DNA from: Bacteroidaceae bacterium
GTDB lineage: Bacteria; Bacteroidota; Bacteroidia; Bacteroidales; Bacteroidaceae
Assembly (NCBI GenBank): GCA_017547385.1
Contig: JAFYPU010000010.1
Location: 1 to 64,000 of the forward strand
Direction: 5' to 3'
Length of the DNA stretch: 64,000 nucleotides
Below are positions 47,294-56,776 of the stretch, one piece after another (position 1 is the first letter of the stretch; every line of letters begins with the position of its first letter). A program made the translations under genes and the position numbers. The notes under the pieces are model-generated. The model searched no databases and was not told where the DNA came from. It was given only the letters and a program-made list of their open reading frames with translations.

Positions 47294-47440
47294 CAAAGAT
47301 AGCGAAAGGTGAGTGCAGAACAAGACAATAAGCTTGCTTTTGTCTTTTATGCCGAACCGCATCCTATCTTGGCGAAGCAAAGATAGCGAAAGGCGAGCGG
47401 AAAGTTTAAAAATGAGTCAAGGAATTTTCAAAAGCTTTCT
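47294..47440 (-). repeat. Tandem family B promoter repeats upstream of pyrF
   Basis: Two units on the minus strand: -7 boxes TATCTTTG at 47294-47301 and 47378-47385, exactly 84 bp apart. The inner unit runs 47294-47361 (68 bp, up to TGCGGTTCGG); the outer unit has lost its far end. Between units lies CTTCGCCAAGATAGGA, also repeated after the inner -7 box. Confidence 0.8.
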
Positions 47441-47477
47441 TACAAGAGAGAAATATCTCCTCTCGACCCATAAAACT

Positions 47478-47558
47478 ACGCCTTGCAGACATCAAAAATC
47501 TGCAAGGCGTTTAGAAATTTCTGCAGTGCTTGTAGAAAATTCTGCAAGCACTGCAGAA
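47478..47558 (+). repeat. Family A palindromic repeat, copy 8 (four arms)
   Basis: An extra arm ACGCCTTGCAGA (47478-47489) precedes TCTGCAAGGCGT (47499-47510), a 12-bp inverted repeat. Then TTCTGCAGTGCTTGTAGAA (47519-47537) pairs with TTCTGCAAGCACTGCAGAA (47540-47558) over 18 of 19. The remaining gap to the XRE gene (47559-47710) shows nothing recognisable. Confidence 0.87.
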
Positions 47559-47710
47559 AACAGAGGAAAGCACGTAGGATTTTTCAGAGCATATCAATGC
47601 GTTATTAAAGGCCTGAAATGACTACTTGCCGCGCTTATCGGTCTACACGCCAAGCATTCGGTCAAGACAGAGAGTAAGGCCTCATGACCACCACCTGTGC
47701 CTCACAAGAA

Positions 47711-48256
47711 TTATTTTCCCGAGGGAACAAATGCCTCGTACGTGCCGTCGTCAAAGAAAACACGGATTTCTTTAATCTTACGCGGCCATCTGTCAAACTG
47801 CTTGGCACTCTCCGCTTGTCGTGCCTCGGCACGACGCTGATAGGCAGCCTCGCGCTTGACCGAAGCAGCCCCGGGAGACGCTGTAGCCGGCGTTGATGAA
47901 GTTCCCGGCGAAGCGACATTATTCATCTCTCGGGTTTCGGCAAACAGCAACCTCATGCCGTCGATCTCAGCCGGCACTGCCGGATCTTCTTCATTAGACA
48001 TTTCATTTTCGCCCAAAATGGAGGGATTTTCTGTAGGCCGTTCTCCCGACAAAAGCATATCACCCTCACCAAAGAGCAACCAACTCACGTTTATTTCCGG
48101 GAACACGCGATGGATGGCCTGCACGTGATTATTCGTCGGATTGGTGCGTCCGGTAAAGATACTCGAGAGCGAGGCCGGCGAAACACCGAGCTTGTGCGAG
48201 AAATCTTGTTGCGAAAGCTTCGCATAATCCATCACAATTTTAATCCTGTCTTTCAT
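47711..48256 (-). CDS. XRE-family helix-turn-helix regulator
   Basis: 181 residues from MKDRIKIVMDYAKLSQQDF; upstream in-frame codons are AT-rich and start in unlikely text, so this ATG is preferred. The HTH (about 10-65) reads KLSQQDFSHKLGVSPASLSS with SSIFTGRTNPTNNHVQAIHR following, as in Cro/CI-type Bacteroidetes regulators that continue FPEINVSWLLFGEGDML. A disordered Ser/Ala/Glu-rich middle follows, and the C-terminus RKIKEIRVFFDDGTYEAFV is a short conserved beta hairpin. Target genes are unknown. Confidence 0.85.
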   Translation of the reverse strand: MKDRIKIVMDYAKLSQQDFSHKLGVSPASLSSIFTGRTNPTNNHVQAIHRVFPEINVSWLLFGEGDMLLSGERPTENPSILGENEMSNEEDPAVPAEIDGMRLLFAETREMNNVASPGTSSTPATASPGAASVKREAAYQRRAEARQAESAKQFDRWPRKIKEIRVFFDDGTYEAFVPSGK

Positions 48257-50446
48257 AAATTCATTATTTTGTATTTTATTTTTCTTTCTTTTCAGTTTAT
48301 TTTTTTGTGCGCACACCCCATAAATCAGCACCCAATTCACATCACGAGGCTCCAATATCACAATCAATTGGCAAGCCACACAGATCATCAGGAAGCAGAA
48401 CAAGGAAGAACTGCCCGTAGTTGCAATTTGCGCCTACACATATATAATATATGCAAATCTGAGCCATCAACGCAAGCTCACCGCTGCAACATTCAACAAA
48501 GGCACCACCACAATGCAACATCCCAACAAAGAGCACATCCAAGGTAAAAAGGAAAATTCCTGCCCAAACCAGAAGTTCGAACATAGCGTCCGAAATCTCT
48601 GCTTTCGAAAATTCGAAATTCCAACTCCGCTTTTCAGCCTCGTAAATCTTTTCAAGAAAAAAAGACAAGAGGCAATTACAAGCAACAAGACCCAACGAAC
48701 AACAAACAACACTCTCACCGATTTTCCAAACAAGCATTTGGAAACTCTCGGAGCACACCTTGAACTTCACCCAAGGGAAGAGAGCCGATGGTTACGCACG
48801 ACACAAATTCAAAGAACGCTTCCGGAAAATCCGATGAGCACACCAGAGAAACCAAAGAGCATTTACCACTCCCTCAAAGCGCATTTTCGCACCTCAAAAA
48901 GAGGCTCACATCACCCGGGTAGCACCAAAAACAACTCTAAACGCCTCCTCCAAGCACTTCACAAAGGTATAAAAAAACTTCCACACTCACAACAGATTTC
49001 TAAACCGTTTTAGATTTGTTTTATTTACATCATAAAACCACCAAAACACATTCCAAAACCAAAATTCTTTGCTTTTACAAATTCTTACTTCGCATCCCAA
49101 AACACCCACAACCAACAACCTAAATTCTACAAGCACAAATAAAACCCAAAACTTGGCTTTTAAGCACTTATTACGCCCGTTTCTCGATTTTCAAATCGCT
49201 CACCCCATCTTCCAAGACTTATTCCGCACACTTCAATCATACAACGCACACAAATACACGTACATCGTAGATTTTCAATGACTTAATGTGTGTAATTTTA
49301 CACGCATATTTATTCGTTTTAGAATGTTGTTTTAAAGATTGTGTTTTTGGTTTACGAAGTCAGGCATTTACTTTTTATTATTTTGGTTTGCGTTCATATA
49401 TTTCACGCATCCCTGTTTGTGCTTTATATTTGTGTTTCAAAATCTCTATCTACTATTTTAAATGCAAACAAATGCTAACAAAATTCCTGCGAGAGGCGTT
49501 TTTAGGTCTAAATTTGCGCGGCTTCGTTATTTCCCAACGGGTCTGCAAGTTTTCAGCTACGCGCCAGCCACGCGAATCCATATTTCGCGTAAATCTCTGA
49601 AGCACAAAAAGAAACGAGAGTTTCAAGGAAAATCCTTTACACGGCAGAAAAATCAAAATATAGGGCTTTTTCGTGTTTTTTTGCCCATTTTGGAGGTTTT
49701 TAGATGCCTTTTCAGGGTATTTTCAAGCAAAAAACACGTTTTTTCGAGGCCATTTCGCATTTCTAAACGGGATGCAAGAGAAACAAAAAGGCAAGAACAA
49801 CGAAAAAAGTAAGGAGAAAGCGGTCGGCGGAGGCACTGATATTTTTTCTGACAGCTTCCATTCAGCACTAAAAAAGCCTTCCTTTTTCAGACGAAAGGCT
49901 TCCTCATGAAGATGCAGCGAATGTATCTGTTGTCGGAAAGGAGAGAGAAAAATACGCTCGCACCTCGCACTGTCAAAATGATGCTATCTCAAATTCGCTC
50001 GCGAGTTCTGCGAAAATCACCTCCCCTCTTTCGTGAAAAAAAGACAAGTATTTTTCATTGCATCAACCCAGATCCGAAAAAACATAGGCTTCTCACAAAT
50101 AAACATAAAAGCATCCCACAATGACGAAAAAGCTCTGACAAAACACAACGCCTGTTTGGGCGCAACCGCCAACAAAATCCACAAACATACTCACAGCCCG
50201 ACAGAATTTCCACACTGCTCCATCACCCTCCCACTCTCAAAGAAAACCTGCGGCAATGGCAGCGTTAGATCCACAAACCGCCACAGGCAAAACACCGAAA
50301 GCTTTCAAAGAATTTCTCCGAGCTATACAAACAAATTCCGCTCAAACTTTCCATATTTTTGGAAGTTTGAGCGGAATTTACTACAGAATTTTGTAATATC
50401 AAATTCAGAAAAAGAAAGTCATAAATCAGCTTTCAGAAAACGCGCT
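48257..50446. other. 2.2-kb AT-rich region with no convincing gene
   Basis: Open frames exist on both strands (for example 48342-48770 minus, 48513-49013 plus, 49286-49600 plus), but none resembles a protein family or has proper composition or a promoter. Base composition is strongly strand-asymmetric: by hand count 49021-49140 holds 36 C but 3 G on the plus strand, and after about 49280 the strand turns T- and G-rich. No DnaA-box cluster (TTATCCACA) is seen. A hairpin AAGCCTT / AAGGCTT with a T run lies at 49870-49896. The region may be decayed, regulatory or replication-related. Confidence 0.6.
50330..50379 (-). terminator. Long hairpin after holA
   Basis: 17 bp AAATTCCGCTCAAACTT (50333-50349) pairs perfectly with AAGTTTGAGCGGAATTT (50363-50379), extended by CC/GG. 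T-rich sequence follows on the minus strand, 68 bp beyond the holA stop. Confidence 0.7.
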
Positions 50447-51490
50447 TCAATGCAAGATAAAGAACAAAAGCTCCTTCATCAGTTCGCCCGGCGGTGTGGA
50501 CGGATTGTCAACGCCTTTGGAGCGAGCATCAGTGCGTCTGATTTCTCCTATAATCTGCATAACTTTCACGCCGGAGTAATTACGCATGGCCGGAAGCACG
50601 TTTCGTTTCACCTGCCACTCGCTCTGCCCCAGCCACTCGGCCACACCTTTTTCTGTACGCTCCGGAGCATAATAAGCAAGCATCAGATTAGAGAAAAAGC
50701 GGAACAGCGAAGGCAGCGTCTTCTGTATGGGATTTTGCTTAGGGTTTTTATCAAAATATTTAGCAATTCGAGCCACTCTCAGTACGTCTTTTTGCGCCAG
50801 CGCATCTTGGAGCTCGAAGATATTAAACTCTTTACTGATGCCGATGTTGCGCTCCACAAGTTCGGGCGTGATGGTTTTCTGTTCCGGAGAGCATGCCAGA
50901 CAAAGTTTGTCCAATTCGCCGGCCATCCGGTTGAGATCCGCACCAACATATTCGGCCATCATGGCTGCCGCAGCGGGATCAACAGCCATCTTCTTGCGCT
51001 TCAAATAATCACGCACGAAGGTAGGAAGTTGACTCTCATAGAGTTTTTTTGATTCGAAAAGCACACCGCATTTTTCAATCTGCGCTGCCAATTTTTTGCG
51101 TCGGTCGAGCGAACCATTCTTATGACATATAATCAGCACCGTGGAGGCTTGCGGCTGCTTCAGGTAGAACTCCAGTTTTTCCATCTCTGACACATTTTGT
51201 GCCTCTCGCACCATCACGACCAACCGTTGTGCTCCCATGGGAAACCCCTTGGCAGTGTTGATGATGGTCTCCACGTCGGTGTCTGCGCCAAAGAGAGTGA
51301 TGAGATTGAAATCGCGCTCATCAGGTTGCAGCACAGCATTGACAATGAAATCGGCCACACGGTCGATGTAATAACTCTCCTCTCCCATCAGATAGTAAAT
51401 GGGAGCTATTTTTCCGGCCTGCACATCACGAACAATGGTTTCGTGCGTGGGGCCGGCCGGTTTGCGAGCAGAATTTGCGTAAGGAGGCAC
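50447..51490 (-). CDS. holA: DNA polymerase III delta subunit
   Basis: 347 residues; the first in-frame start is GTG at 51490, since an in-frame stop lies 9 bp upstream. Delta opens the sliding clamp in the clamp loader. IAPIYYLMGEESYYIDRVAD, FNLITLFGADTDVETIINTA and PQASTVLIICHKNGSLDRRK are typical HolA text; the C-terminal helical domain includes SLFRFFSNLMLAYYAPE. Its partners dnaX (tau/gamma) and dnaN are in the same window but not adjacent. Confidence 0.92.
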   Translation of the reverse strand: MPPYANSARKPAGPTHETIVRDVQAGKIAPIYYLMGEESYYIDRVADFIVNAVLQPDERDFNLITLFGADTDVETIINTAKGFPMGAQRLVVMVREAQNVSEMEKLEFYLKQPQASTVLIICHKNGSLDRRKKLAAQIEKCGVLFESKKLYESQLPTFVRDYLKRKKMAVDPAAAAMMAEYVGADLNRMAGELDKLCLACSPEQKTITPELVERNIGISKEFNIFELQDALAQKDVLRVARIAKYFDKNPKQNPIQKTLPSLFRFFSNLMLAYYAPERTEKGVAEWLGQSEWQVKRNVLPAMRNYSGVKVMQIIGEIRRTDARSKGVDNPSTPPGELMKELLFFILH

Positions 51491-51634
51491 GTGTAATTAT
51501 GGTTGAAAAAATAAAAAAAATCAAAATGTGTTTCACAGATACTTTGGCGCACCACCAAAAGACTTCCCGCCCCTTCTCCACTGGCTCTGAGGCTTATAGA
51601 GAGGAAGACTTGGCCAACGGCCGGCAGGCGCGGC

Positions 51635-52411
51635 TCACCAGTCATACTTCAGATGACGCACGGTTTTTCTTTCACCGGCGATGAGACGCATGGCTTCAAT
51701 GCCGATGCGCACATGTGCTTCGGCAAAATTCGCCGTAACCTTGTTGTCGCTTTCCTCCGTCTTGATGCCTTCCGGCACCATGGGGTTGTCGGACACCAAC
51801 AGCAGTGCACCGGTGGGAATATGGTTGTAGAAACCGCAAGAAAAGAGTGTGGCCGTCTCCATATCCACCGCCATGGCTCGCGTGTCGAGCAGATATTGCT
51901 TGAAACGTTCATCGTGTTCCCACACACGGCGATTGGTGGTATAGACCGTGCCCGTCCAATAGTCCAAACCGCTGTCGCGCATGGCTGTCGACACAGCCCG
52001 TTGCAACATAAAGGCCGGCAGTGCAGGCACTTCGGGTGGGAAGTAATCGTTTGATGTTCCTTCGCCTCGTATGCCGGCCAGCGGCAGAATGTAATCGCCC
52101 AGTTGTGTTTTGTCAGAGATACCTCCGCATTTGCCCAGGAACAAGCAAGCCTTGGGCTTCACTGCGCTGAGCAAGTCCATGATGAGGGCAGCATTGGGAC
52201 TGCCGATGCCGAAATTTATCATCGTTACACCGTCGGCCGTGGCTGCGCGCATATTTGCGCCAAAGCCCACCGGCTCCACCCCTTTCAATTGGCAGAACAA
52301 GTCCACATAGTTATTGAAATTGGTCAGCAAAATCTGCTCTCCGAAATTCTCGAGCGGCATTTTTGTGTAGCGACACAGCCAATTTCCCACGATTTCTTCT
52401 TTCGTTTTCAT
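51635..52411 (-). CDS. amn: AMP nucleosidase
   Basis: 258 residues from MKTKEEIVGNWLCRYTKMPL; the longer frame (52627) runs through the promoter. It hydrolyses AMP to adenine and ribose 5-phosphate. INFGIGSPNAALIMDLL and ACLFLGKCGGISDKTQLGDY are phosphorylase-fold motifs; DTRAMAVDMETATLFSCGF contains the conserved metal-free base-binding MET motif. The large N-terminal regulatory domain of the enterobacterial enzyme is absent, as usual in Bacteroidetes. Confidence 0.93.
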   Translation of the reverse strand: MKTKEEIVGNWLCRYTKMPLENFGEQILLTNFNNYVDLFCQLKGVEPVGFGANMRAATADGVTMINFGIGSPNAALIMDLLSAVKPKACLFLGKCGGISDKTQLGDYILPLAGIRGEGTSNDYFPPEVPALPAFMLQRAVSTAMRDSGLDYWTGTVYTTNRRVWEHDERFKQYLLDTRAMAVDMETATLFSCGFYNHIPTGALLLVSDNPMVPEGIKTEESDNKVTANFAEAHVRIGIEAMRLIAGERKTVRHLKYDW

Positions 52412-52534
52412 AGCGTCATCGTTTTTCTCCGCCTGTCCGCCCCTTTGCCATGAAGCCCTCGCACGCACCTTTCTTATATTATAAACAGACGTGCAAAGCA
52501 CTCCCGACATCGGGTCGCACCCACGGAAGTTTTG

Positions 52535-52542
52535 CAAACTTA
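52535..52542 (-). promoter_or_regulatory. -7 box of amn
   Basis: TAAGTTTG on the minus strand, 124 bp before the ATG; -33 not clear. Confidence 0.4.
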
Positions 52543-52660
52543 CGAAGAAAATCCCGTTTGCGCTGCCGATAAATGTGAAATCCTCTGAAAGAACCTTTTC
52601 ACGGCTTTTATGCTTGCCGCATCCCACCTTCCGACTTCCTCAGCCGACCCACCTATTGCC

Positions 52661-52762
52661 TGACACTTTGCTTGAAAAACTGCTTTTGGGCGAACAAAAA
52701 TTTACAAGGCGTTTAGAAAATTCTGCAGTGCTTGTAGAAATTTCTGCAAGCACTGCAGAATT
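52661..52762 (+). repeat. Family A three-arm palindromic repeat, copy 9
   Basis: Left block TGACACTTTGCTTGAAAAAC, then arm TTACAAGGCGTTTAGAA (52702-52718), TTCTGCAGTGCTTGTAGAA (52721-52739) and TTCTGCAAGCACTGCAGAA (52742-52760). Arms 2 and 3 pair over 18 of 19. It lies in the divergent gap between amn and the HsdR_N gene. Confidence 0.9.
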
Positions 52763-52894
52763 TCCTGCAGGGCGCACGCAAAATCGGGCAATCATAAACC
52801 TGTGATAGCAAAGAACTCGATGCATCTGCCCCAACAATGCCGTTTTCTGCAAAAAGCCCATGAGCTGACGCACTCACCACCCACCGCCAAACGC

Positions 52895-52925
52895 TTGCCC
52901 GTCAGCATATCTTTGCTTACCTTTG
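52895..52925 (+). promoter_or_regulatory. Promoter of the HsdR_N gene
   Basis: TTG (52895-52897), 20-bp spacer, TACCTTTG (52918-52925). A second -7-like box TATCTTTG overlaps just upstream (52908-52915). Confidence 0.72.
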
Positions 52926-53019
52926 CGGACACCGCTCACAGCTCTTTCGGCCACAGACATCGACACTGCAAGCCTCACAGCCGCAGAGCGAAAAACTCAT
53001 ATCATTCACCCCCAAAACC

Positions 53020-53475
53020 ATGCAGCCACTCAATCTTCCGCCCTACACCTATCGCACGCGCACACAGCAGGGACGCACCGCCATCTACGACCGGCTGCGC
53101 CGTCGATACGTGGCACTGACACCCGAAGAGTGGGTGCGCCAGCACTTCGTGCACTTTCTCATCGACCACAAGCACTTCCCGGCCATGCTCATGGCCAATG
53201 AGGTGAGCTTCGATCTGAACGGCACCACACGGCGATGCGACACCGTGTTGTGCCATCGCGACGGAGGGCGTCCGCGCCTCATCGTGGAATACAAAGCCCC
53301 CACGGTAGAAATCACGCAAGCCGTTTTCAATCAAATCGTTGCTTACAACAGCGTGCTCCGCGCCGACTATCTCATCGTGAGCAACGGATTGCAACACTAT
53401 TGTTACCGAGTGGATTACGCCACCGGCACCGGTTGCTTTCTGCCGGACATCCCCGACTATTCCGAACTGCTCTGA
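53020..53475 (+). CDS. Solo HsdR N-terminal nuclease-like protein
   Basis: 151 residues matching the type I restriction HsdR N-terminal domain (HSDR_N_2) and nothing else: EEWVRQHFVHFLIDHKHFPA, then the PD-(D/E)xK-like core RRCDTVLCHRDGGRPRLIVE followed by YKAPTVEI with the conserved E-x-K, and ADYLIVSNGLQHYCYRVDY. No helicase, methylase or specificity gene is near, so it is not part of a restriction system here. The nuclease role is inferred; such solo proteins are common in Bacteroidetes and unexplained. It is followed 57 bp later by the M64 peptidase gene. Confidence 0.85.
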   Translation: MQPLNLPPYTYRTRTQQGRTAIYDRLRRRYVALTPEEWVRQHFVHFLIDHKHFPAMLMANEVSFDLNGTTRRCDTVLCHRDGGRPRLIVEYKAPTVEITQAVFNQIVAYNSVLRADYLIVSNGLQHYCYRVDYATGTGCFLPDIPDYSELL

Positions 53476-53532
53476 CAAACCCTCTACCCCTCAAAAAAAA
53501 ACACGTTTCATCCCACTCAAAAATTCCCCACC

Positions 53533-54819
53533 ATGTTCACATCCTCCGCTCCCCGACGCCGCATTCTCTGCCTGCTTTCTCTGTTTTTCTGCCTGCTCAC
53601 GGCTACTGCACAAGAGCTTTGCGACTTCAGCCGCACGCTGCGTATCGACTACCTCTTTGCCGGCAACAATTCCACCCAACACATTGCAGTGGACGCACTC
53701 AGCAGCCTGGAAGGTTGGGCAGGCCGACGCACACACATGGACAGCCTGCCGCTACAAGGCAACGGACGCATCACGATGCGTCAAGCCGGCAGTAACCGCG
53801 TGATATATCGCACGAGTTTTTCTTCATTGTTTCAAGAATGGCTCACCACCGAAGAGGCCACACGCACATGCCGTTCGTTTGAAAATGTGTTCCTACTTCC
53901 CATGCCCACCGTGCCCGTGGAAATCACCATCGAGCTTGACGACACGCGCCGGCGCACCATGGCTGCACTCACCCACCGCGTGGCCCCCTCCGACATACTC
54001 ATACGCCGCCACACAGCCCCTGCCACACCGCACCGATACCTGCACCGAGGCGGAACACCCGAGGCGTGCATCGATGTGGCCATCGTAGCCGAAGGATACA
54101 CCGAAGCCGAAATGCCGGCTTTCTATACCAAAGCATGCGAAACTGTGGAAGCCATTTTCGCCCATGCACCTTTCGACACCCTGCAAGCCCGCTTCAACTT
54201 TGTGGCCGTAGCACTGCCATCCGCTGAAAGCGACGTGAGCGTTCCGCGACAAGGCCTGTGGCGCAACACGGCACTGGGCGCACATTTCGACACCTTCTAT
54301 TCCGAGCGTTACCTCACTACGCCTCATCTGAAAACCCTTCACAATTCCTTGGCCGGCATCCCTTATGAACACATCATCATTCTGGCCAACACCGAAACCT
54401 ATGGCGGAGGCGGCATCTACAACAGCTACACACTCACCACCACCGGCCACAAAGATTTTCGCCCTGTGGTGGTGCATGAGTTCGGACACAGTTTTGCCGG
54501 ATTGGCCGACGAGTATTATTACGACGACATGTACGAACCCTATTACCATGCCGACATCGAGCCGTGGGAGCAAAACATTTCCACCTTGCACAATTTTTCT
54601 TCAAAATGGCTCGACATGCTGCCGGCCGGCACGCCACAACCCACACCTCCCAATGCCGCCACGCCCGAACGCATCGGTATTTACGAAGGAGCCGGTTATC
54701 AATCGCGCGGAGTGTTTCGCGGTTTTCAGGACTGCCGCATGAAAACCAACAGTTGCCGCTCATTCTGTCCCGTGTGCCAACGCGCCATCGCCCGACTCGT
54801 GAGCTTTTACACCGAATGA
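53533..54819 (+). CDS. Secreted M64-family (IgA peptidase) metalloprotease
   Basis: 428 residues with a signal peptide (ILCLLSLFFCLLTATAQ). An N-terminal beta domain (about 30-170) is followed by the M64 catalytic domain: VDVAIVAEGYTEAEMPAFY-like text (IDVAIVAEGYTEAEM), then FNFVAVALPSAESDVS and the zinc site VHEFGHSFAGLADEY (HExxH with a following Asp). The C-terminus CRSFCPVCQRAIARLVSFY has four cysteines. The family is named for a clostridial IgA protease, but most Bacteroidetes members have unknown targets. Confidence 0.92.
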   Translation: MFTSSAPRRRILCLLSLFFCLLTATAQELCDFSRTLRIDYLFAGNNSTQHIAVDALSSLEGWAGRRTHMDSLPLQGNGRITMRQAGSNRVIYRTSFSSLFQEWLTTEEATRTCRSFENVFLLPMPTVPVEITIELDDTRRRTMAALTHRVAPSDILIRRHTAPATPHRYLHRGGTPEACIDVAIVAEGYTEAEMPAFYTKACETVEAIFAHAPFDTLQARFNFVAVALPSAESDVSVPRQGLWRNTALGAHFDTFYSERYLTTPHLKTLHNSLAGIPYEHIIILANTETYGGGGIYNSYTLTTTGHKDFRPVVVHEFGHSFAGLADEYYYDDMYEPYYHADIEPWEQNISTLHNFSSKWLDMLPAGTPQPTPPNAATPERIGIYEGAGYQSRGVFRGFQDCRMKTNSCRSFCPVCQRAIARLVSFYTE

Positions 54820-54876
54820 GCCTACAGAAAAACCGCCAGAGCCATTACGCATACAGAAAATCCTTTCCGACAGACA

Positions 54877-54918
54877 AAAAAACTGCCCGCACAATCAACG
54901 ATTGCACGGGCAGTTTTA
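54877..54918 (+). terminator. Bidirectional terminator between M64 and zinc-ribbon genes
   Basis: Stem AAAACTGCCCG (54879-54889) / CGGGCAGTTTT (54907-54917), T-rich on both sides; convergent genes lie on each side. Confidence 0.85.
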
Positions 54919-54947
54919 TGTTCTGCTCATAGATTTTCGCCAAAGGC

Positions 54948-55799
54948 TTATTCAGCTTCGGGAACGGCAGGTGCTTCCGCCTTCGGAGCAGCGGCAGCAC
55001 GGCGAATGCGACGCTTGGGTTTCTCCTCCGCAGGCTTTTCAATCTTCACGCCGGCCAGTTCCGGGTCAATCATAATGCGACCGCAGTACTCGCACACGAT
55101 GATTTTTTTGCGCATACGGATGTCGAGTTGGCGCTGGGGCGGGATTTTGTTGAAACAACCGCCGCAAGCGTCGCGTTGCACGTAAACAATTCCGAGTCCG
55201 TTGCGACTACTCTTGCGAATGCGCTTGAAAGCTGCGAGAAGGCGCGGCTCGATGGACAGTTCCAAGTGCTTGGCTTTCTCCATGAGTTTTTCTTCCTCGG
55301 CCTTGGTTTCGGCAATAATTTCGCCCAACTCCGATTTCTTCACATCCAAGTCGAGACGACGCTCCTTGAGTGCTGTTTCACCGTTAGCGATGTCTGCTTT
55401 CTTGGCTTCGATGGCAGCCGTGGCCTGACCGATGCGCTTTTTCTGCAGTTCCACTTCCAACGATTGGAATTCGATTTCCTTTTTCAGCAAGTCGTATTCG
55501 CGGTTGTTGCGCACCTCATCAAGCTGCTTCTCATAGCGACTGATGGCTTCGTTGGCGGTATTGATGATTTCGCGCTTCTTGGCGATGTCTGCCGAGAGGG
55601 CGGCCACCTCTTCGGCGTACTTATCCAGACGGTGCTGGAGGCCTTCGATTTCATCCTCCAAGTCTTGCACCTCAAGCGGAAGTTCTCCGCGAAGCGTCTT
55701 GATCTTATCTATCTCCGACAGCATGGTTTGGAGCTGATAGAGAGTCTCAAGGCGTTTTTCCACGCTCATGTCGGCGGGATTTTCTTTCTTCGTTGCCAT
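54948..55799 (-). CDS. Coiled-coil C4 zinc-ribbon protein
   Basis: 283 residues: an almost continuous coiled coil (about 10-190, for example EIDKIKTLRGELPLEVQDLE) and a C-terminal zinc ribbon with CGGC near 218 and CEYCGR near 241. The family (zf-RING_7, CT398/CdsZ-like) is widespread; a role as chaperone or in nucleic acid metabolism has been suggested but is not settled. It ends in an Ala/Pro/Glu-rich tail. It lies 23 bp after the Nif3 gene, a conserved pairing. Confidence 0.88.
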   Translation of the reverse strand: MATKKENPADMSVEKRLETLYQLQTMLSEIDKIKTLRGELPLEVQDLEDEIEGLQHRLDKYAEEVAALSADIAKKREIINTANEAISRYEKQLDEVRNNREYDLLKKEIEFQSLEVELQKKRIGQATAAIEAKKADIANGETALKERRLDLDVKKSELGEIIAETKAEEEKLMEKAKHLELSIEPRLLAAFKRIRKSSRNGLGIVYVQRDACGGCFNKIPPQRQLDIRMRKKIIVCEYCGRIMIDPELAGVKIEKPAEEKPKRRIRRAAAAPKAEAPAVPEAE

Positions 55800-55822
55800 T
55801 TTTCAGGGTTTTATGTTGATGA

Positions 55823-56653
55823 TTATTGTTGTTCTTTTTGATTTTGCGCTGCCATCTCGGGAAGATGCATGTAGCGTATAGGATTGGTGGGTTGCGTTGC
55901 AAGAAAAACCGGCAGCTCCGGCAGGGCTTGGGCCAGCACATCGCGCATCAGCGAAAGGGTAAATCGTTCGCTCTGATAGTGTCCCAACACACCGAGCCAC
56001 AGGTCTGAGGCATGACCAAAGTAGTGGTGATAGCCCATTTCGCCTGTCAAAAAAACGTCAGCCCCTTGCCGAACGGCTTCACCGAGAAGAAAATCACCGG
56101 AGCCGCCACACAACGCCACGCGCTGCACCTGCCGCTCTTTCGGACCCTCATTGTGCATCAGACACTCCACGCCGAAGATTTCGGCCACTCGGTGCAGGAA
56201 TTCGAGCGGTGCTTCGGGCTTGGGCAAAACACCTATCACGCCACTGCCGCCCTCGAAGCCGGACCGCGTGAAAGGCTGCAGAAACTTCACTTCTTCCAAC
56301 CCGATTTTTTCCGCGATGCGATGGTTCACTCCTCTCGGTGCATTGTCGAGATTGGTGTGGGCGGCATAGATGGTGATGCCGTGCAGAATGGCTTCGCGCA
56401 CACAGCGTTCCACCTCTGTGGCTGCCGACACGCATTTCAAACCTCGGAACAGCAACGGATGGTGTGCCACCAACACATTGCAGCCCCGACGCACTGCTTC
56501 ACGCACCGTTTCTTCGGTTACGTCCAAACACAATAATGCCCCTGATGCTTCCGTCTCCGTTAATCCAACCTGCAAGCCGGCATTGTCATAGTCTTCCTGC
56601 AGAGGCAGAGGCGCGAATCGTTCAAGGGCCGCGGCGACTTCCTTTATTTTCAT
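55823..56653 (-). CDS. Nif3-like dinuclear metal centre protein
   Basis: 276 residues from MKIKEVAAALERFAPLPLQE; the longer frame (56821) begins within repeat copy 10. The NIF3/YbgI/YqfO fold forms a hexameric toroid with two metals; motifs DNAGLQVG, VLVAHHPLLFRGLKCV (HH metal ligands) and YAAHTNLDNAPRGVN are seen, and VFLTGEMGYHHYFGHA near the C-terminus. Sometimes called GTP cyclohydrolase I type 2, but the reaction is not proven. Operon with the zinc-ribbon gene. Confidence 0.93.
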   Translation of the reverse strand: MKIKEVAAALERFAPLPLQEDYDNAGLQVGLTETEASGALLCLDVTEETVREAVRRGCNVLVAHHPLLFRGLKCVSAATEVERCVREAILHGITIYAAHTNLDNAPRGVNHRIAEKIGLEEVKFLQPFTRSGFEGGSGVIGVLPKPEAPLEFLHRVAEIFGVECLMHNEGPKERQVQRVALCGGSGDFLLGEAVRQGADVFLTGEMGYHHYFGHASDLWLGVLGHYQSERFTLSLMRDVLAQALPELPVFLATQPTNPIRYMHLPEMAAQNQKEQQ

Positions 56654-56673
56654 ACTGCGTATGTAAAGTGCTG

Positions 56674-56705
56674 CAAAGGTAAGAAATTTTCCGTTCTGCT
56701 CCAAA
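56674..56705 (-). promoter_or_regulatory. Promoter of the Nif3 operon
   Basis: TTTG (56702-56705), 20-bp spacer, TACCTTTG (56674-56681), 21 bp before the ATG; it fixes the start at 56653. Confidence 0.82.
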
Positions 56706-56776
56706 CGTGCCGGCACATTGCTACTCCCGAACCCGAAAATGTTTTTGTGAAAATCTCCACCCCGGGCTGCTACAGC

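Noticed and set aside
48437..48460. dif-like site in the AT-rich palindrome ACATATATAATATATGC
   Set aside because: The match to XerC/XerD arms is poor, and similar AT words occur in several gene leaders.
48342..49013. Opposed frames of 142 and 166 codons in the AT-rich gap
   Set aside because: They overlap each other, lack promoters and match no family; frames are kept open by strand composition bias.
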